Source: Stenotrophomonas rhizophila
GTDB lineage: Bacteria; Pseudomonadota; Gammaproteobacteria; Xanthomonadales; Xanthomonadaceae
Length of the DNA: 64,000 nucleotides
Assembly: GCF_000661955.1 (NCBI RefSeq)
Contig: NZ_CP007597.1
Span: 737,605 to 801,604 of the forward strand
Direction: 5' to 3'
Shown piece after piece: positions 1-9,377 of the stretch. Positions within the stretch are counted from its first letter, which is position 1. The number at the start of each line of letters is the position of its first letter. The notes beneath the pieces were generated by a model that was not told where the DNA came from, searched no databases, and worked only from the letters and a program-made list of their open reading frames with translations. Both the position numbers and the translations under genes were made by a program.

Positions 1-138
1 GGCATTACCGGGGTGTTCGGGCGGTGCGGGGAGCCGGCCAGCGGCCGGCCGTGCCGGGGTGTTCGGGCGGTCCGCAGAGCCGGCCAGCGGCCGGCATTAC
101 CGGGGTGTTCGGGCGGTCCGCCGAGCCCGCCAGCGGCC
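1..138. repeat. 46-bp tandem SMAG-type repeat, three units
   Basis: Three near-identical 46-bp units (1-46, 47-92, 93-138) follow each other directly and continue past the left window edge. Each carries the dyad GCCGGCCAGCGGCCGGC typical of the GTAG-hairpin repeats seen throughout the window. A partial fourth unit runs up to the slt stop codon. The family assignment to SMAG repeats of Stenotrophomonas is from general knowledge; the tandem arrangement is directly visible. Confidence 0.85.
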
Positions 139-153
139 GGCCTACCGGGCCGG

Positions 154-2133
154 TCAGTCGCCGCCCTTGTCTGCGTTGGCGGCGCACGCGAAGTTCTTGC
201 GCTTGGCCTGCAGGCGGCCGTTCATGCGGTCGGTCACCGGCAGGGCATTGCCGTTCAAGCGCCAGTCGTAGATCACGCTGAAGGCCAGGATGCGGGCCAC
301 GTACTCGCGAGTTTCCTTGTAGCTGATGGTTTCGATCCAGATGTCCGGGTCGAAGCCCGGGCGCTGGGTCTGCCAGCGCGCGGTTGGCGTGGGGCCGGCG
401 TTGTAGGCGGCGATGGTGATGTAGGGCAGGCCCTCGTACTTGTTCATCAGCTGGCGCAGGTAGGCCGTGCCCAGGGCGATGTTGGTGTCCGGGTCGTACA
501 GGCTGGCGGCGCCGCCGTAGTTGGTCAGGCCGATCGACTTGGCCACGCTGGCACCGGTGGCCGGTAGCACCTGCATCAGGCCCATGGCATTGGCCGGCGA
601 GCGTGCCTTCGGGTTGAAGATGCTCTCGGCGCGGATCTCGGCGGCCACCCAGGCCGGGTCGATCGCGTTGCGGGCCGATTCGCGGCGGATGGCGTCGTCG
701 TGGTGCAGCGGGAAGCGCAGCGAATACAGGCGCTGCTCGTCCGGGGTCTTGCCAAGCGAGAACACCGCACGGTCGAACCAGCCGTTGTCGCGCGCCACTT
801 CCACCGCGATGCGGCGCTGGATGGTGTCGTAGCGGCTCAGGGCGTCGTTCCACTCCGCCACGGCCCAGCCGGCGCGTTCGATTTTGAACAGCTCCATGGC
901 CCGCACGATGGCCGGGTCGCGGGCAACGGCGGCCTGCGCCTGCGCACTGTCGTTGGGTTCCCACGGGCACAGCGTGTAGGTGGACTGGCCGAGCTGGTCG
1001 GCGGCGAGGAAGCCATGGAAGGTGGCCGCACGTGCCGCCTCGCGGTACAGCGGCTGGGCCTCGCTGCGCTTGCCGGTTTTCTCCAGCATGCGGGCCTCGA
1101 AGTAGCGCCAGCGCGAGTCGCTGCGCTGGGTCGGGCCCATCTTGCGGATCGCGGCCAGCGCCTGCGGCCAGTCGCCGCGCGACATCGCCTCGCGCGCGCG
1201 CCATTCGTGCAGGCGCTCGTCGTAGGCCGAATCGGGCACCGCGTTGAGACGGCGCGCCGATTCGGGGCCGTACGAGGCCACCGTCCACAGCGCCACCTGG
1301 TACAGCACCTGCGCCTGCTGGGCCGCGCTCAGCTGCAGCGCGTTGGCGTACTGCGGCAGCTGCTGCTCGGTGGCGGCCGGGTCGGCCTTGGCCAGCTTGG
1401 CCAAGCCGTCGGTGGCGATGCGCCGGCTGCGCTCATTGCGCGGCCAGTTCAACGCGCTGGCATTGGGTTTGTCGACGAAGGCGGCATAGGTGTTGGCCAG
1501 GGCCAGGTCGGCGGCGGGCAGGCCGCGCGCTGCGCTGCGCATCACCGCCGGCTGCTGTTCGTCGGCGGCCGCATCGATACGGGCCCAGCGCAGGTCGGCG
1601 CTCAGGCCGCCCTTGGCATCGAGCACGGCGAACACCGCGTCGCACGCATCGGGCAGCGACTTGCCGGTGCTACGCCAGATCGCCTGGGCCTCGCTGGTCC
1701 ACTGTGCGTCGGCCTTGCCGGTGGCCTGGCGTGCATTGAGCTGGGCACAGCGCAACCCGACGTTGTCGGTAGGCACCCAGTTGGCCAGCAGCGTGGGCCA
1801 GTCCTGGCGGCGTGCCAGGGCCGGCAGCCAGACGCTGCGGAAACTGCTGGCCACGGCCTGGCCGTTGTAACGCTTGAGAAAGTCCTGCGCCTGCGTGGCA
1901 CTGACGGTGTCGATGTTCCGGCGCAGGTTGGCGTATTCCAGCCAGCCGTACAGTGGGTGCCTGGCCAGCGCTGCGGCCTGGGCCGGGTCGTACTGGCCGC
2001 GCTCGGCGTTGTCGATGGCTGCCTTGAGCTGCGCGCGCTGCGCATCCAGGTTCTGCGCATCGGCCACCGGGCTGACCCCGGTGCAGGCCAGCAGGACGGA
2101 GGCGCTGAGGAAATACAGGGGAAGTCGAGTCAT
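154..2133 (-). CDS. slt: Soluble lytic murein transglycosylase
   Basis: About 659 residues. It cleaves the MurNAc-GlcNAc bond of peptidoglycan with formation of the 1,6-anhydro product, in the periplasm. The long N-terminal part is an alpha-helical superhelix rich in Ala, as in Slt70. The C-terminal SLT domain has RAESIFNPKARSPANAMGLM with the expected catalytic Glu near residue 503, then an AAYNAGP motif. The chosen ATG gives MTRLPLYFLSASVLLAC, which fits either a signal peptide or a lipoprotein signal with Cys17; an ATG four codons upstream is also possible. Slt70 of E. coli is about 645 residues, so the length is normal. It is divergent from exbD and ends beside the SMAG array at the window edge. 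Confidence 0.93.
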   Translation of the reverse strand: MTRLPLYFLSASVLLACTGVSPVADAQNLDAQRAQLKAAIDNAERGQYDPAQAAALARHPLYGWLEYANLRRNIDTVSATQAQDFLKRYNGQAVASSFRSVWLPALARRQDWPTLLANWVPTDNVGLRCAQLNARQATGKADAQWTSEAQAIWRSTGKSLPDACDAVFAVLDAKGGLSADLRWARIDAAADEQQPAVMRSAARGLPAADLALANTYAAFVDKPNASALNWPRNERSRRIATDGLAKLAKADPAATEQQLPQYANALQLSAAQQAQVLYQVALWTVASYGPESARRLNAVPDSAYDERLHEWRAREAMSRGDWPQALAAIRKMGPTQRSDSRWRYFEARMLEKTGKRSEAQPLYREAARAATFHGFLAADQLGQSTYTLCPWEPNDSAQAQAAVARDPAIVRAMELFKIERAGWAVAEWNDALSRYDTIQRRIAVEVARDNGWFDRAVFSLGKTPDEQRLYSLRFPLHHDDAIRRESARNAIDPAWVAAEIRAESIFNPKARSPANAMGLMQVLPATGASVAKSIGLTNYGGAASLYDPDTNIALGTAYLRQLMNKYEGLPYITIAAYNAGPTPTARWQTQRPGFDPDIWIETISYKETREYVARILAFSVIYDWRLNGNALPVTDRMNGRLQAKRKNFACAANADKGGD

Positions 2134-2277
2134 GGCCGAAAGCATAACGGCGCGCGGTGAAGGGCGGTGAGGGCAAGCCGACTCGATCATGAACGAGCGC
2201 CGCACAACGCCGTGAAGACCCGCCGCGCCGGGCGTAGTGTCGGCCATGGGGCAGCCCGCTCCCGGGAGAGACAGAGC

Positions 2278-2685
2278 ATGGCATTCCGCGCAGCCGCGAC
2301 GTCTGGACCACTGGCCGACATCAACGTCACCCCGTTGGTCGATGTGATGCTGGTGTTGTTGATCATCTTCATCGTGACCGCCCCGATGGTGTCCTTGCCC
2401 ATCCCGGTCAACCTGCCGCAACGCACCACCACCGTGGTGCCGCCCACCGAGCCACCGCCGCCGATCGAGCTGCGCGTGGATGCGTCCAACCAGGTCACCT
2501 GGAACGGGCAGGTGGTGCCGGTCGCCTCCCTGCAGGCACGCATGCAGGGCCAGGCCCAGTCGCACGCCGGCAACCTGCCGGAGCTGCGCATCGCCACCGA
2601 CCCCGACGCCGAGTATGCGGTGATGGCCAAGGTGCTGGCGGCCGCCAACAACGCGCACCTGAAGCGCATCGCCTTCGTGCAGTAG
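2278..2685 (+). CDS. exbD: ExbD/TolR family biopolymer transport protein
   Basis: 135 residues. ExbD works with ExbB and TonB to energise outer-membrane receptors with the proton motive force. One N-terminal membrane segment (about residues 20-42) follows the typical [19 protein letters not shown] motif, with the Asp expected to carry protons; the rest is periplasmic. A purine-rich ribosome site (GGGAGAGACAG) precedes the ATG. It stands alone here, without exbB or tonB, and is followed by a strong terminator, so it is probably an extra copy transcribed by itself. The TonB-dependent receptor just downstream is a plausible client by position only. TolR is the alternative name, but no tolQ/A/B genes are near. 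Confidence 0.88.
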   Translation: MAFRAAATSGPLADINVTPLVDVMLVLLIIFIVTAPMVSLPIPVNLPQRTTTVVPPTEPPPPIELRVDASNQVTWNGQVVPVASLQARMQGQAQSHAGNLPELRIATDPDAEYAVMAKVLAAANNAHLKRIAFVQ

Positions 2686-2713
2686 CGCGGGTACGCACTG
2701 CAGCGCACCAAAC

Positions 2714-2740
2714 AACGCCCCTGCCTTCAGGGGCGTTTTG
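2714..2740 (+). terminator. Rho-independent terminator after exbD
   Basis: A perfect 10-bp stem AACGCCCCTG / CAGGGGCGTT with a 4-nt loop is followed by TTTTG, 28 bases after the exbD stop. It separates exbD from the receptor gene. Confidence 0.85.
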
Positions 2741-2902
2741 CGTTGCGGCGCCTACATGTTGCCTGTTCGGATTTGTCGTAGCGACGTGAAAAGGTGCCTT
2801 CCGTCACGACCGGCGTTTTACCGTTTGTTTACAAAGGAGACGTTGCCGCCATGCAGGGGGAGTGCGGCAGCCCAGCCCAACATTCCTTTGTGGAGAGAGC
2901 GA

Positions 2903-5776
2903 ATGAACGACCTGCACTACCGCCCCTTGGCGGTCGCCGTATCGCTGTGTCTGTTGTTGGCAGTGCCCGCGCTGGCCGGCGCGCAGGAAACGCCCCGTAC
3001 GACCACCGAGCTGGACCGCGTCGAGGTGACCGGCAGCCGCATCAAGCGCGCCGAAGTAGAAGGCCAGGTCCCGATCCAGACCCTCACCCGCGCCGAGATC
3101 GAACGCACCGGCATGAATTCCATTGGCGAAGTGCTGCAGCAGCTGACCGGGTCCGGGTCGGCGCTGAACGCCAAATTCAACTCCTCCGGCAACTTCGGCT
3201 TCCCGCCTGACGGCAGCGGCGTGGGCGCCGGTTCGGCCCAGGTCGATCTGCGCCACCTGGGGGCCAAGCGCGTGCTGGTGCTGGTGGACGGCATCCGCTG
3301 GGTCAACGAATCCTCGGCCTCCGGCGTGGGCGCGGCCACCGATCTCAATACCATTCCGCTGGCGATCGTCGAGCGCATCGAAGTGCTCGAAGATGGCGCG
3401 TCGTCGCTGTACGGCTCCGACGCCATCGCCGGCGTGGTCAACATCATTACCCGGCGCGAATTCGACGGTGGCCAGGTCACGCTGAACTACGGCGAATACA
3501 GCAAGGGCGACGGCACCCAGAAGGGCGTGGACCTGGCCTGGGGCACCAGCGGCGACCGCTACACCCTGTTCCTGGGCGCCAGCTGGACCAAGCAGGACCC
3601 GGTGTATGCGCGGGACCGCGAGCAGTCGCGCTTCCCGATCCCCGGCACCGGGCTGGCCTTCGGCAGCGGTGGCATTCCGCAGGGCCGCTTCGCCTTCGTC
3701 GACCCCAACACCGGGGCCGAGCAGGACATCGTGCCCAACACCGGGGTGAGCAACCCGCGCTACGACGGCAGCGCCGGTTGCAGCCGTACCGACGACTACC
3801 ACTGCTTCACCTCGGCCGACCGCTTCAACTTCGCCGAATACAACATGGTGCTGACGCCGTCGGAACGTAAGGGCATCTTCGGCCAGTTCCGTTTCGACAT
3901 CACCGACAACGTCCAGTGGTACATCAAGGCGCTGGGCAACCGCCGCGAATCGACCAACCAGGCCGGCCCGGAGCCGCTGTTCTTCGGCCCCGATGGCGCC
4001 ACCGGCAACCCGCTGGCCGACAACATCGTGGTGTCCGCGCTCAACCCGTACAACCCGTTCGGGTTCGACCTGGTGTCCTCGGGCAACATGAGCCTGATCG
4101 GCCGGCGCCCGGTGGAAGGCGGCGCGCGCATCTTCGAGCAGGAGGTCAACACCCAGTACTTCGCCACCGGCCTGGTCGGCCAGTTCGAGGCCGGCAGCCG
4201 CAGCTGGTTCTGGGACGTCAACGGCATGTACAGCAAGAACAAGGCCGAACAGACCAACTACGGCAGCTATGACATCTTCAAGGTGAACATGGCCCTGGGC
4301 GACCCGGCCGTTTGCGCGGCCACGCCCGGCTGCGTGCCGCTGAACATCTTCGGGGGCGCGGGGTCGATCACCCCGGCGATGCTGGACTGGATCCAGCCGG
4401 TGGTGCGCGACCGCAGCCAGAACGAGTTGAGCCTGTTCACCGCCAACCTGAGCAGTGACCTGTTCAACCTGCCGGCCGGCCCGGTGTCGTTCGCCACCGG
4501 CTACGAGTACCGCAAGTACGAAGGCCGCTACGATCCCGATCCGCTCACCGTGATCGGTCATTACAACGGCGTGCCGTCGCTGCCCACCTCCGGTTCCTAC
4601 GACGTCAATGAAGCGTACCTGGAGCTGAGCGTGCCGATCTTCGCCAAGAGCGCGATCGGCGAGAAGCTCGACCTGAGCCTGGCCGGGCGCTACTCGGACT
4701 ACTCCACCTTCGGCGGCGAGTTCACCCCCAAGTACGGCCTGCGCTGGCAGGTGACCAACGACTTCGTGCTGCGTACCAGCTACGCCGAAGGCTTCCGCGC
4801 ACCGTCCATCGGTGAGCTGTATGGCTCGGCGGCGCGTGCCGACCTGCAGCTGTTCGACCCGTGCTCGATCGGCCTGGGCGGTACCGCGCCGCGCGGCAAC
4901 CCGGCCAACTGCGCCGCGCTCGGCGTACCCAGCGGCTTCCAGCAGGCCAACTCGCAGATCTCGGTCACCACCGGCGGCAACGCCGAACTGGATCCGGAGC
5001 GCTCGCGCAGCTTCAGCGCCGGGTTCGTGTGGAGCCCGTGGTTCGGCAACGATGCGGCGTGGTCGGAGCGCTTCGACGTGGAAGTGACCTTCTACCGTCA
5101 CACCATCGAAGGCGCCATCCAGGCCATCAACGCGCAGACCCAGCTGGACCTGTGCGTGGACACCCTGGACCCGGTCTACTGCGAGGGCATCAGCCGCGCC
5201 TCCACCGGTGCGGTGAGCAGCTTCAACAACCGGCTCACGAACCTGGGCTCGATCAAGACCGACGGCTGGGACGTGGACCTGTTCTGGACGTTCCCGCAGA
5301 GCGACATCGGCCAGTTCAAGCTGGGCTGGCAGAACACCTTCGTGGGGCGCTATGAAGCGCTGGGCGCGGCGGGCCAGCGGCAGCCGCAGAAGCCGGGCGT
5401 GGAAGTGGCCGACAGTTCGATCCCGGAGTGGACCAGCAACGCGACGCTGAGCTGGGCCCTGGCCAACTGGAGCGCGTCCTGGACCGTGCGGCACATCTCC
5501 GAGCTGACCGAGGACTGCGGCGACGCGGTGGCGTTCCCGGTGTGCAGCAACCAGCAGGAGGGCACCAATACGCTGGATGCCACCACCTTCCATGACCTGC
5601 AGGTGGGCTACAAGGTGGACTGGATGAAGGGCCTGCAGCTCAGCGCCGGCTTGAACAACGTGTTCGACAAGGATCCGCCGATCTGCCTGTCGTGCTCGCT
5701 CAACGGCTACGACGCGTCCACCTATGACATCCCGCGTGGCCGCTACTGGTACCTGCGCGCGGACCTGCGGTTCTGA
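2903..5776 (+). CDS. TonB-dependent outer membrane receptor
   Basis: 957 residues. The start follows GGAGAGAGCG and gives a signal peptide ending near ALAGAQ. The plug domain begins with [13 protein letters not shown], a typical TonB-box-like entry, and contains [12 protein letters not shown] and the [20 protein letters not shown] motif. A beta-barrel follows, ending in DLRF with the C-terminal Phe needed for BamA recognition. There are several Cys pairs in extracellular loop regions (for example [11 protein letters not shown] and the CLSC near the end). The ligand cannot be told: it resembles the large Xanthomonadaceae receptors that import iron complexes, cobalamin or oligosaccharides. The 160-bp leader after the exbD terminator is likely to hold its own promoter. 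Confidence 0.92.
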   Translation: MNDLHYRPLAVAVSLCLLLAVPALAGAQETPRTTTELDRVEVTGSRIKRAEVEGQVPIQTLTRAEIERTGMNSIGEVLQQLTGSGSALNAKFNSSGNFGFPPDGSGVGAGSAQVDLRHLGAKRVLVLVDGIRWVNESSASGVGAATDLNTIPLAIVERIEVLEDGASSLYGSDAIAGVVNIITRREFDGGQVTLNYGEYSKGDGTQKGVDLAWGTSGDRYTLFLGASWTKQDPVYARDREQSRFPIPGTGLAFGSGGIPQGRFAFVDPNTGAEQDIVPNTGVSNPRYDGSAGCSRTDDYHCFTSADRFNFAEYNMVLTPSERKGIFGQFRFDITDNVQWYIKALGNRRESTNQAGPEPLFFGPDGATGNPLADNIVVSALNPYNPFGFDLVSSGNMSLIGRRPVEGGARIFEQEVNTQYFATGLVGQFEAGSRSWFWDVNGMYSKNKAEQTNYGSYDIFKVNMALGDPAVCAATPGCVPLNIFGGAGSITPAMLDWIQPVVRDRSQNELSLFTANLSSDLFNLPAGPVSFATGYEYRKYEGRYDPDPLTVIGHYNGVPSLPTSGSYDVNEAYLELSVPIFAKSAIGEKLDLSLAGRYSDYSTFGGEFTPKYGLRWQVTNDFVLRTSYAEGFRAPSIGELYGSAARADLQLFDPCSIGLGGTAPRGNPANCAALGVPSGFQQANSQISVTTGGNAELDPERSRSFSAGFVWSPWFGNDAAWSERFDVEVTFYRHTIEGAIQAINAQTQLDLCVDTLDPVYCEGISRASTGAVSSFNNRLTNLGSIKTDGWDVDLFWTFPQSDIGQFKLGWQNTFVGRYEALGAAGQRQPQKPGVEVADSSIPEWTSNATLSWALANWSASWTVRHISELTEDCGDAVAFPVCSNQQEGTNTLDATTFHDLQVGYKVDWMKGLQLSAGLNNVFDKDPPICLSCSLNGYDASTYDIPRGRYWYLRADLRF

Positions 5777-5788
5777 TCCGGCGCTGAC

Positions 5789-5827
5789 CCACCGGCCACG
5801 GTCCGCCACCCGGGCCGTGGCCGGTGG
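5789..5827 (+). terminator. Hairpin after the TonB-dependent receptor
   Basis: A perfect 13-bp stem (CCACCGGCCACGG and its complement) begins 12 bases after the receptor stop. There is no T-tract, so it may act as an mRNA 3' stabiliser or Rho-assisted stop rather than as an intrinsic terminator. Confidence 0.4.
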
Positions 5828-5833
5828 CACCGC

Positions 5834-6001
5834 GTAGCGCCGGGTTCTGCCCGGCTGTCCATGCCGATCGCAGCCACGTAGAGCCGGGCTCTGCCCGGCT
5901 GTCGCTGTCGATCGCGTGGCCGATCGCAGCCGGGCAGAGCCCGGCTCTACGGCGGCGGCCGCGTCAGGCATCATGTACAGCCGGGCACAGCCCGGCTCTA
6001 C
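5834..6001. repeat. Cluster of GTAG hairpin repeats (SMAG type)
   Basis: Four copies of the GCCGGGC(N)CTGCCCGGC hairpin variant are present, starting or ending with GTAG/CTAC at 5834, 5878, 5950 and 6001. The second and third copies face each other as an inverted pair about 25 bases apart. The cluster fills the gap between the receptor and the LysE gene. Confidence 0.8.
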
Positions 6002-6022
6002 TCCCTTCAGAACGTTGTTGCC

Positions 6023-6649
6023 ATGAACCTGCATACCTGGTGGATCTTCGCCGTCACCGTGTTCGTCCTGTGCGGCACCCCGGGGCCCAACATGCTGCAC
6101 GTGATGACCCGCAGCGTGCGGGTCGGCTTCCGTCGCAGCGTGGCGGCCATGGCCGGCTGCCTCACGGCGCTGGTGCTGGCCCTGTCGATCTCCGCGGCCG
6201 GGCTGGGTGCGGTGCTGAAAGCCTCACCGATGGTGTTCGACGTGCTGCGCTATGCGGGCGTGGCCTACCTGGTCTACCTGGGCATCAAGGCCTGGCGGGG
6301 CGGCGACGCGCCACTGGACGTGGGCAGCGCGGCAACGATCGCGCCCAGCTCGCGGCGCATCCTGTTCCGCGATGGCTTCATCATCGGCATCAGCAACCCC
6401 AAGCTGCTGTTGTTCGCGTCGGCGTTCCTGCCGCAGTTCGTCGACCTCGGCCAGCCGCAGCTGCCGCAGTTCGTGGTGCTGGTAGGCACCTTCGCGCTGA
6501 TGGAAATGTTCTGGTACGCGGTGTACGCCGCCGGTGGGCGCGGCCTGGCCAGTTATCTGGCGCGCCCGGGCCTGCGCAAGGTGTTCGATCGCGTGGTGGG
6601 CACCATCTTCATCGGCTTCGGGCTGGCGCTGCTGCGCGCCCGACCGTAG
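6023..6649 (+). CDS. LysE/RhtB family amino acid exporter
   Basis: 208 residues, an inner-membrane exporter of amino acids or their derivatives by family. The N-terminal GTPGPNMLHVMTRSVRVGFR is the family signature (GPxxxxV...G). About six hydrophobic segments are visible, with the second copy motif ISNPKLLLF. The family length is 200-210, so it is complete. The stop codon is the TAG of a GTAG repeat end: the gene runs directly into the SMAG copy that begins at 6646. The substrate cannot be predicted. It is a single gene flanked by repeats on both sides. Confidence 0.9.
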   Translation: MNLHTWWIFAVTVFVLCGTPGPNMLHVMTRSVRVGFRRSVAAMAGCLTALVLALSISAAGLGAVLKASPMVFDVLRYAGVAYLVYLGIKAWRGGDAPLDVGSAATIAPSSRRILFRDGFIIGISNPKLLLFASAFLPQFVDLGQPQLPQFVVLVGTFALMEMFWYAVYAAGGRGLASYLARPGLRKVFDRVVGTIFIGFGLALLRARP

Positions 6650-6798
6650 TGCCGGCCGCTGGCCGGCAACCAGGCAAGACCGTCATCGTTCATGAGGTTG
6701 CCGGCCAGCGGCCGGCACTACCGGCGCCCGGCCAGGCGTGGCCGCGCGACGCATCGCGCCGCGGCCGGTAGAGCCACGCCATGCGTGGCTGCGCATCC
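6646..6798. repeat. Inverted pair plus one further SMAG hairpin
   Basis: GTAGTGCCGGCCGCTGGCCG at 6646 faces an inverted copy that ends at about 6721. A third copy of a different subfamily (GTAGAGCCACGCCATGCGTG) lies at 6768-6794. This third copy is identical over its hairpin to the site reconstructed around the IS element at 30285-31710. Confidence 0.85.
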
Positions 6799-6819
6799 AT
6801 CGCGCGTCGTGCAGAACGC

Positions 6820-6846
6820 AGAACGCCGGGCAATGCCCGGCGTTCT
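6820..6846. terminator. Hairpin terminator for the siderophore receptor gene
   Basis: A 13-bp perfect stem AGAACGCCGGGCA / TGCCCGGCGTTCT lies 29 bases beyond the end of the minus-strand receptor gene. A clear T-tract is missing, so confidence in intrinsic termination is moderate. Confidence 0.55.
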
Positions 6847-6874
6847 GTGGTGTCACCTTGTGGTCAATGACCGG

Positions 6875-9052
6875 TCAGAACGACCAGTTGAAGGTGATCG
6901 AGCCGTTGCGGCCGTCGCCGTAGGCACCGTAGCCGTTGATCTGCGAGAAGTACTTCTTGTCCAGCAGGTTGTTGAGGTTGGCCTGCACGCTGAACTCGGG
7001 CGAGATGCGGTAGCGCACGAAGGCGCTGACCAGTGCATAACCGTCCTGCTCGATGCGTCCGTACGCGGGCACCGGGTAGTAGATGCGGTTCTGCCAGTTG
7101 GCACCGCCGCCCACGGTCAGCGCCGTCAGCGACTGCGGGGTGTAGCTGGTGAACAGCTTGATCGTCGTCTGCGGCAGGTTGGTGTTGATGTCCGCGTCGT
7201 TGATGTCCTTGGCCACGTAGCGCGAGGCACCGAAGGTGGCATTCCAGCCCGGGGCCAGTTCGCCGTTCACTTCAAACTCGACGCCACGGCTGACCGTGCC
7301 GCGCGCGGCGATGTAGGCGGTTTCGCCGCCCGTTCCGCCCACCACCGGTTCGCCGGTGGACTGGCCCACGTTGTCCTGCTCGATACGGAACACGGCAAGC
7401 GAGGCATTCAAGCGGTCGTCGAACCATGCACCCTTGACGCCCACTTCGTAGCTCTTGCCGTCCACCGGGTCCAGGTAGCTGCCGGTGCGGTTCTTCAGCA
7501 TCTGCGGCTGGAAGATCTCGGTGTAGGACGCATAGGTGGAGTAGGTGTCATTGATGTCAAACACCAGGCCGGCATACGGCGTGGTCACCTTGTGCGAGCG
7601 GTCGGCGTCTTCGCCTTCGCTCTTCCAGTCGGTGTAGCGCGCGCCGATGATCAGCTTCAGCGGGTCAGCCAGCGACAGGCGGGTGGCGGCGTAGCCGGCC
7701 TTCTGGGTGATGGTGCCTTTGCTCGCGAGCGTCAGTGGGTTCCAGTTCGGCTCCGGGAAGTTGCCCGTCCATCCAAGGTAGCTGTCCAGTGGCTGCCAAC
7801 CAGGATTGTCCGCTGTGCCCTGATAGTCACCGTAGTTGGCGAAATCGCGCTTGTTGTAGCTCAGCCCGGCCATGAACTGATGCTCCCGCCCGAACAGCTG
7901 GAACGGACCTTCCACGTAGCCGTCCACGGCATCGACCTTGCGCTCGGTATTGTAGAAGCCTGCCGAGCCCACCACGCCTGCGCCAGTATCCTTGTCCAGG
8001 TTGGAAGCACCGGTCACCCAGTCGTTGTAGGCTGGATAGAACAGCTTGTCATCGGCGTTGGTCTTGTCGTGCGAGGCTCCAATCCTGACCTTCCAGTCAT
8101 TGGCGAACGCATGTTCCAACGTGGCGAACAGGCGCTTGCTGGTGGTGTCCCAGTAGGTCCAGCTCGGGCTGGCGTTGAACGATGCGTCGTAGCCGGTCGA
8201 GGTGCCGTCGGAGTACAGCATCGGGAAGCCGCCCCAGGTGGCGCCGTTGGCCCGCTTCTGCTGGTAGTCGTAGCCCACGCTCAACTGCGTGTCCGGGGTC
8301 AGGTCAGCATCGATCACCGCATAGCCCAGCGTCTTGTGCTGGTTGTAGCGGTCCATCTGTGCGTCGGTGTCCAGGTAGCTGCCGATCACGCGCGCGCGCA
8401 CCGAGCCGCTGGCATTCAGCGGGGTAGTCACGTCCACGGTGCTGCGGGTGCGGCCCCAGCTGCCCACGTTGACCGACACGGTGCCCGTCAGCTCGGCGCT
8501 GTCGGCGTGCTTGCGGATCAGGTTGACCGAGGCGGAGGGATTGCCCGCGCCGCTGAGCAGGCCGGTGGCGCCACGCACCACTTCCACGCGGTCATACAGG
8601 GCCAGGTCCAGGCCGGAATCGCCGTAGCTCCAGTTCTGCACCATCTGGGTAGGCAGGCCATCGAACTGGTAGCTGTCGATGTAGAAGCCACGCGCGTAGA
8701 ACTCGGTGCGTTCGGTATCGGACTGGGTGCTGCTGACGCCGGTGGTGTTGGCCAGCACGTCGATGATGTCATCGAGGTTCTGGTCCTCGATGCGCTGGTG
8801 GCTGATGATGCTCAGCGACTGCGGGATCTCGCGTGGGGCCAGGTCGAAACGCGTGCCGGCCGAGGTCTTGCGCACGGAGTAGCCTTCGGCACGCTCACCC
8901 TTGACCACCACCTTGTCCAGGGTGGTGGCATCGGCAGGGGCGTCCTGCGCGAACGCAGGGGCGGCGGCCAGCGCGCACAACGCAGCGAGCAGGGCCTGGG
9001 TCAGGCGGGCCTGTGGCAACAGGCGGGGCAGCACAACGGAAGAACGGGTCAT
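6875..9052 (-). CDS. TonB-dependent siderophore receptor
   Basis: 725 residues, importing ferric siderophore across the outer membrane in FhuE/FpvA/FhuA fashion. After the signal peptide (ending AAAPAFAQ) comes the TonB-box region LDKVVVKGERAEGYSVRK. The plug follows, with PREIPQSLSIISHQRIED and EFYARGFYIDSYQFDGLP, typical of hydroxamate or catecholate siderophore receptors. The barrel carries KSYEVGVKGAWFDDRLNASL and ends in SITFNWSF with a terminal Phe. The ATG chosen (MTRSSVV) starts the signal peptide; an ATG nine codons upstream is possible. A weak Fur-like site lies 170-190 bases upstream. No siderophore synthesis gene is near, so it may take up foreign siderophores. Confidence 0.93.
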   Translation of the reverse strand: MTRSSVVLPRLLPQARLTQALLAALCALAAAPAFAQDAPADATTLDKVVVKGERAEGYSVRKTSAGTRFDLAPREIPQSLSIISHQRIEDQNLDDIIDVLANTTGVSSTQSDTERTEFYARGFYIDSYQFDGLPTQMVQNWSYGDSGLDLALYDRVEVVRGATGLLSGAGNPSASVNLIRKHADSAELTGTVSVNVGSWGRTRSTVDVTTPLNASGSVRARVIGSYLDTDAQMDRYNQHKTLGYAVIDADLTPDTQLSVGYDYQQKRANGATWGGFPMLYSDGTSTGYDASFNASPSWTYWDTTSKRLFATLEHAFANDWKVRIGASHDKTNADDKLFYPAYNDWVTGASNLDKDTGAGVVGSAGFYNTERKVDAVDGYVEGPFQLFGREHQFMAGLSYNKRDFANYGDYQGTADNPGWQPLDSYLGWTGNFPEPNWNPLTLASKGTITQKAGYAATRLSLADPLKLIIGARYTDWKSEGEDADRSHKVTTPYAGLVFDINDTYSTYASYTEIFQPQMLKNRTGSYLDPVDGKSYEVGVKGAWFDDRLNASLAVFRIEQDNVGQSTGEPVVGGTGGETAYIAARGTVSRGVEFEVNGELAPGWNATFGASRYVAKDINDADINTNLPQTTIKLFTSYTPQSLTALTVGGGANWQNRIYYPVPAYGRIEQDGYALVSAFVRYRISPEFSVQANLNNLLDKKYFSQINGYGAYGDGRNGSITFNWSF

Positions 9053-9221
9053 CGGCGGTTCCAGGGCGGCAGCACGCACATGGCCGACATCCTCGGTGGC
9101 CGGGCGCGCTGCAGTGGGTGGGGGTCAGTACGCGGCTGGCGGAGGCCTTGCAGGACAAGGCGCGGGCGCAGGCACTGATCGCCGCGGCGCCTCCCTGGCG
9201 CGGACGGGATAACGCCATGTT

Positions 9222-9241
9222 AATGCGAATCAGTCGTATCA
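9222..9241 (-). promoter_or_regulatory. Possible Fur box upstream of siderophore receptor
   Basis: AATGCGAATCAGTCGTATCA resembles the Fur 19-mer: one half (AATGCGAATCA) differs from the common AATGAGAATCA at a single base, while the other half is degenerate. The 325-bp gap between the receptor and the next gene holds nothing else that I recognise besides promoter-like sequence. Confidence 0.4.
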
Positions 9242-9377
9242 GCAATTCAGGCTGGTCCATCGGGCCGCATCCGGACACCCCCCGACGCCTTGCGCTGCTT
9301 GGATCTGGGCCTGCTGAGCAGCGGCTTAACACCGTCGGTCGTAGGCTGGCCCCACTCGATCGCTGCAGGAGACCGCC

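Noticed and set aside
2804..6100. A 1098-codon minus-strand open frame across the TonB-dependent receptor
   Set aside because: It is rich in His, Arg, Ala and Gly with no domain, and lies opposite a clear receptor gene; it is a high-GC antisense shadow. The same applies to long antisense frames over betA, betT, the siderophore receptor, gshA and the autotransporter.
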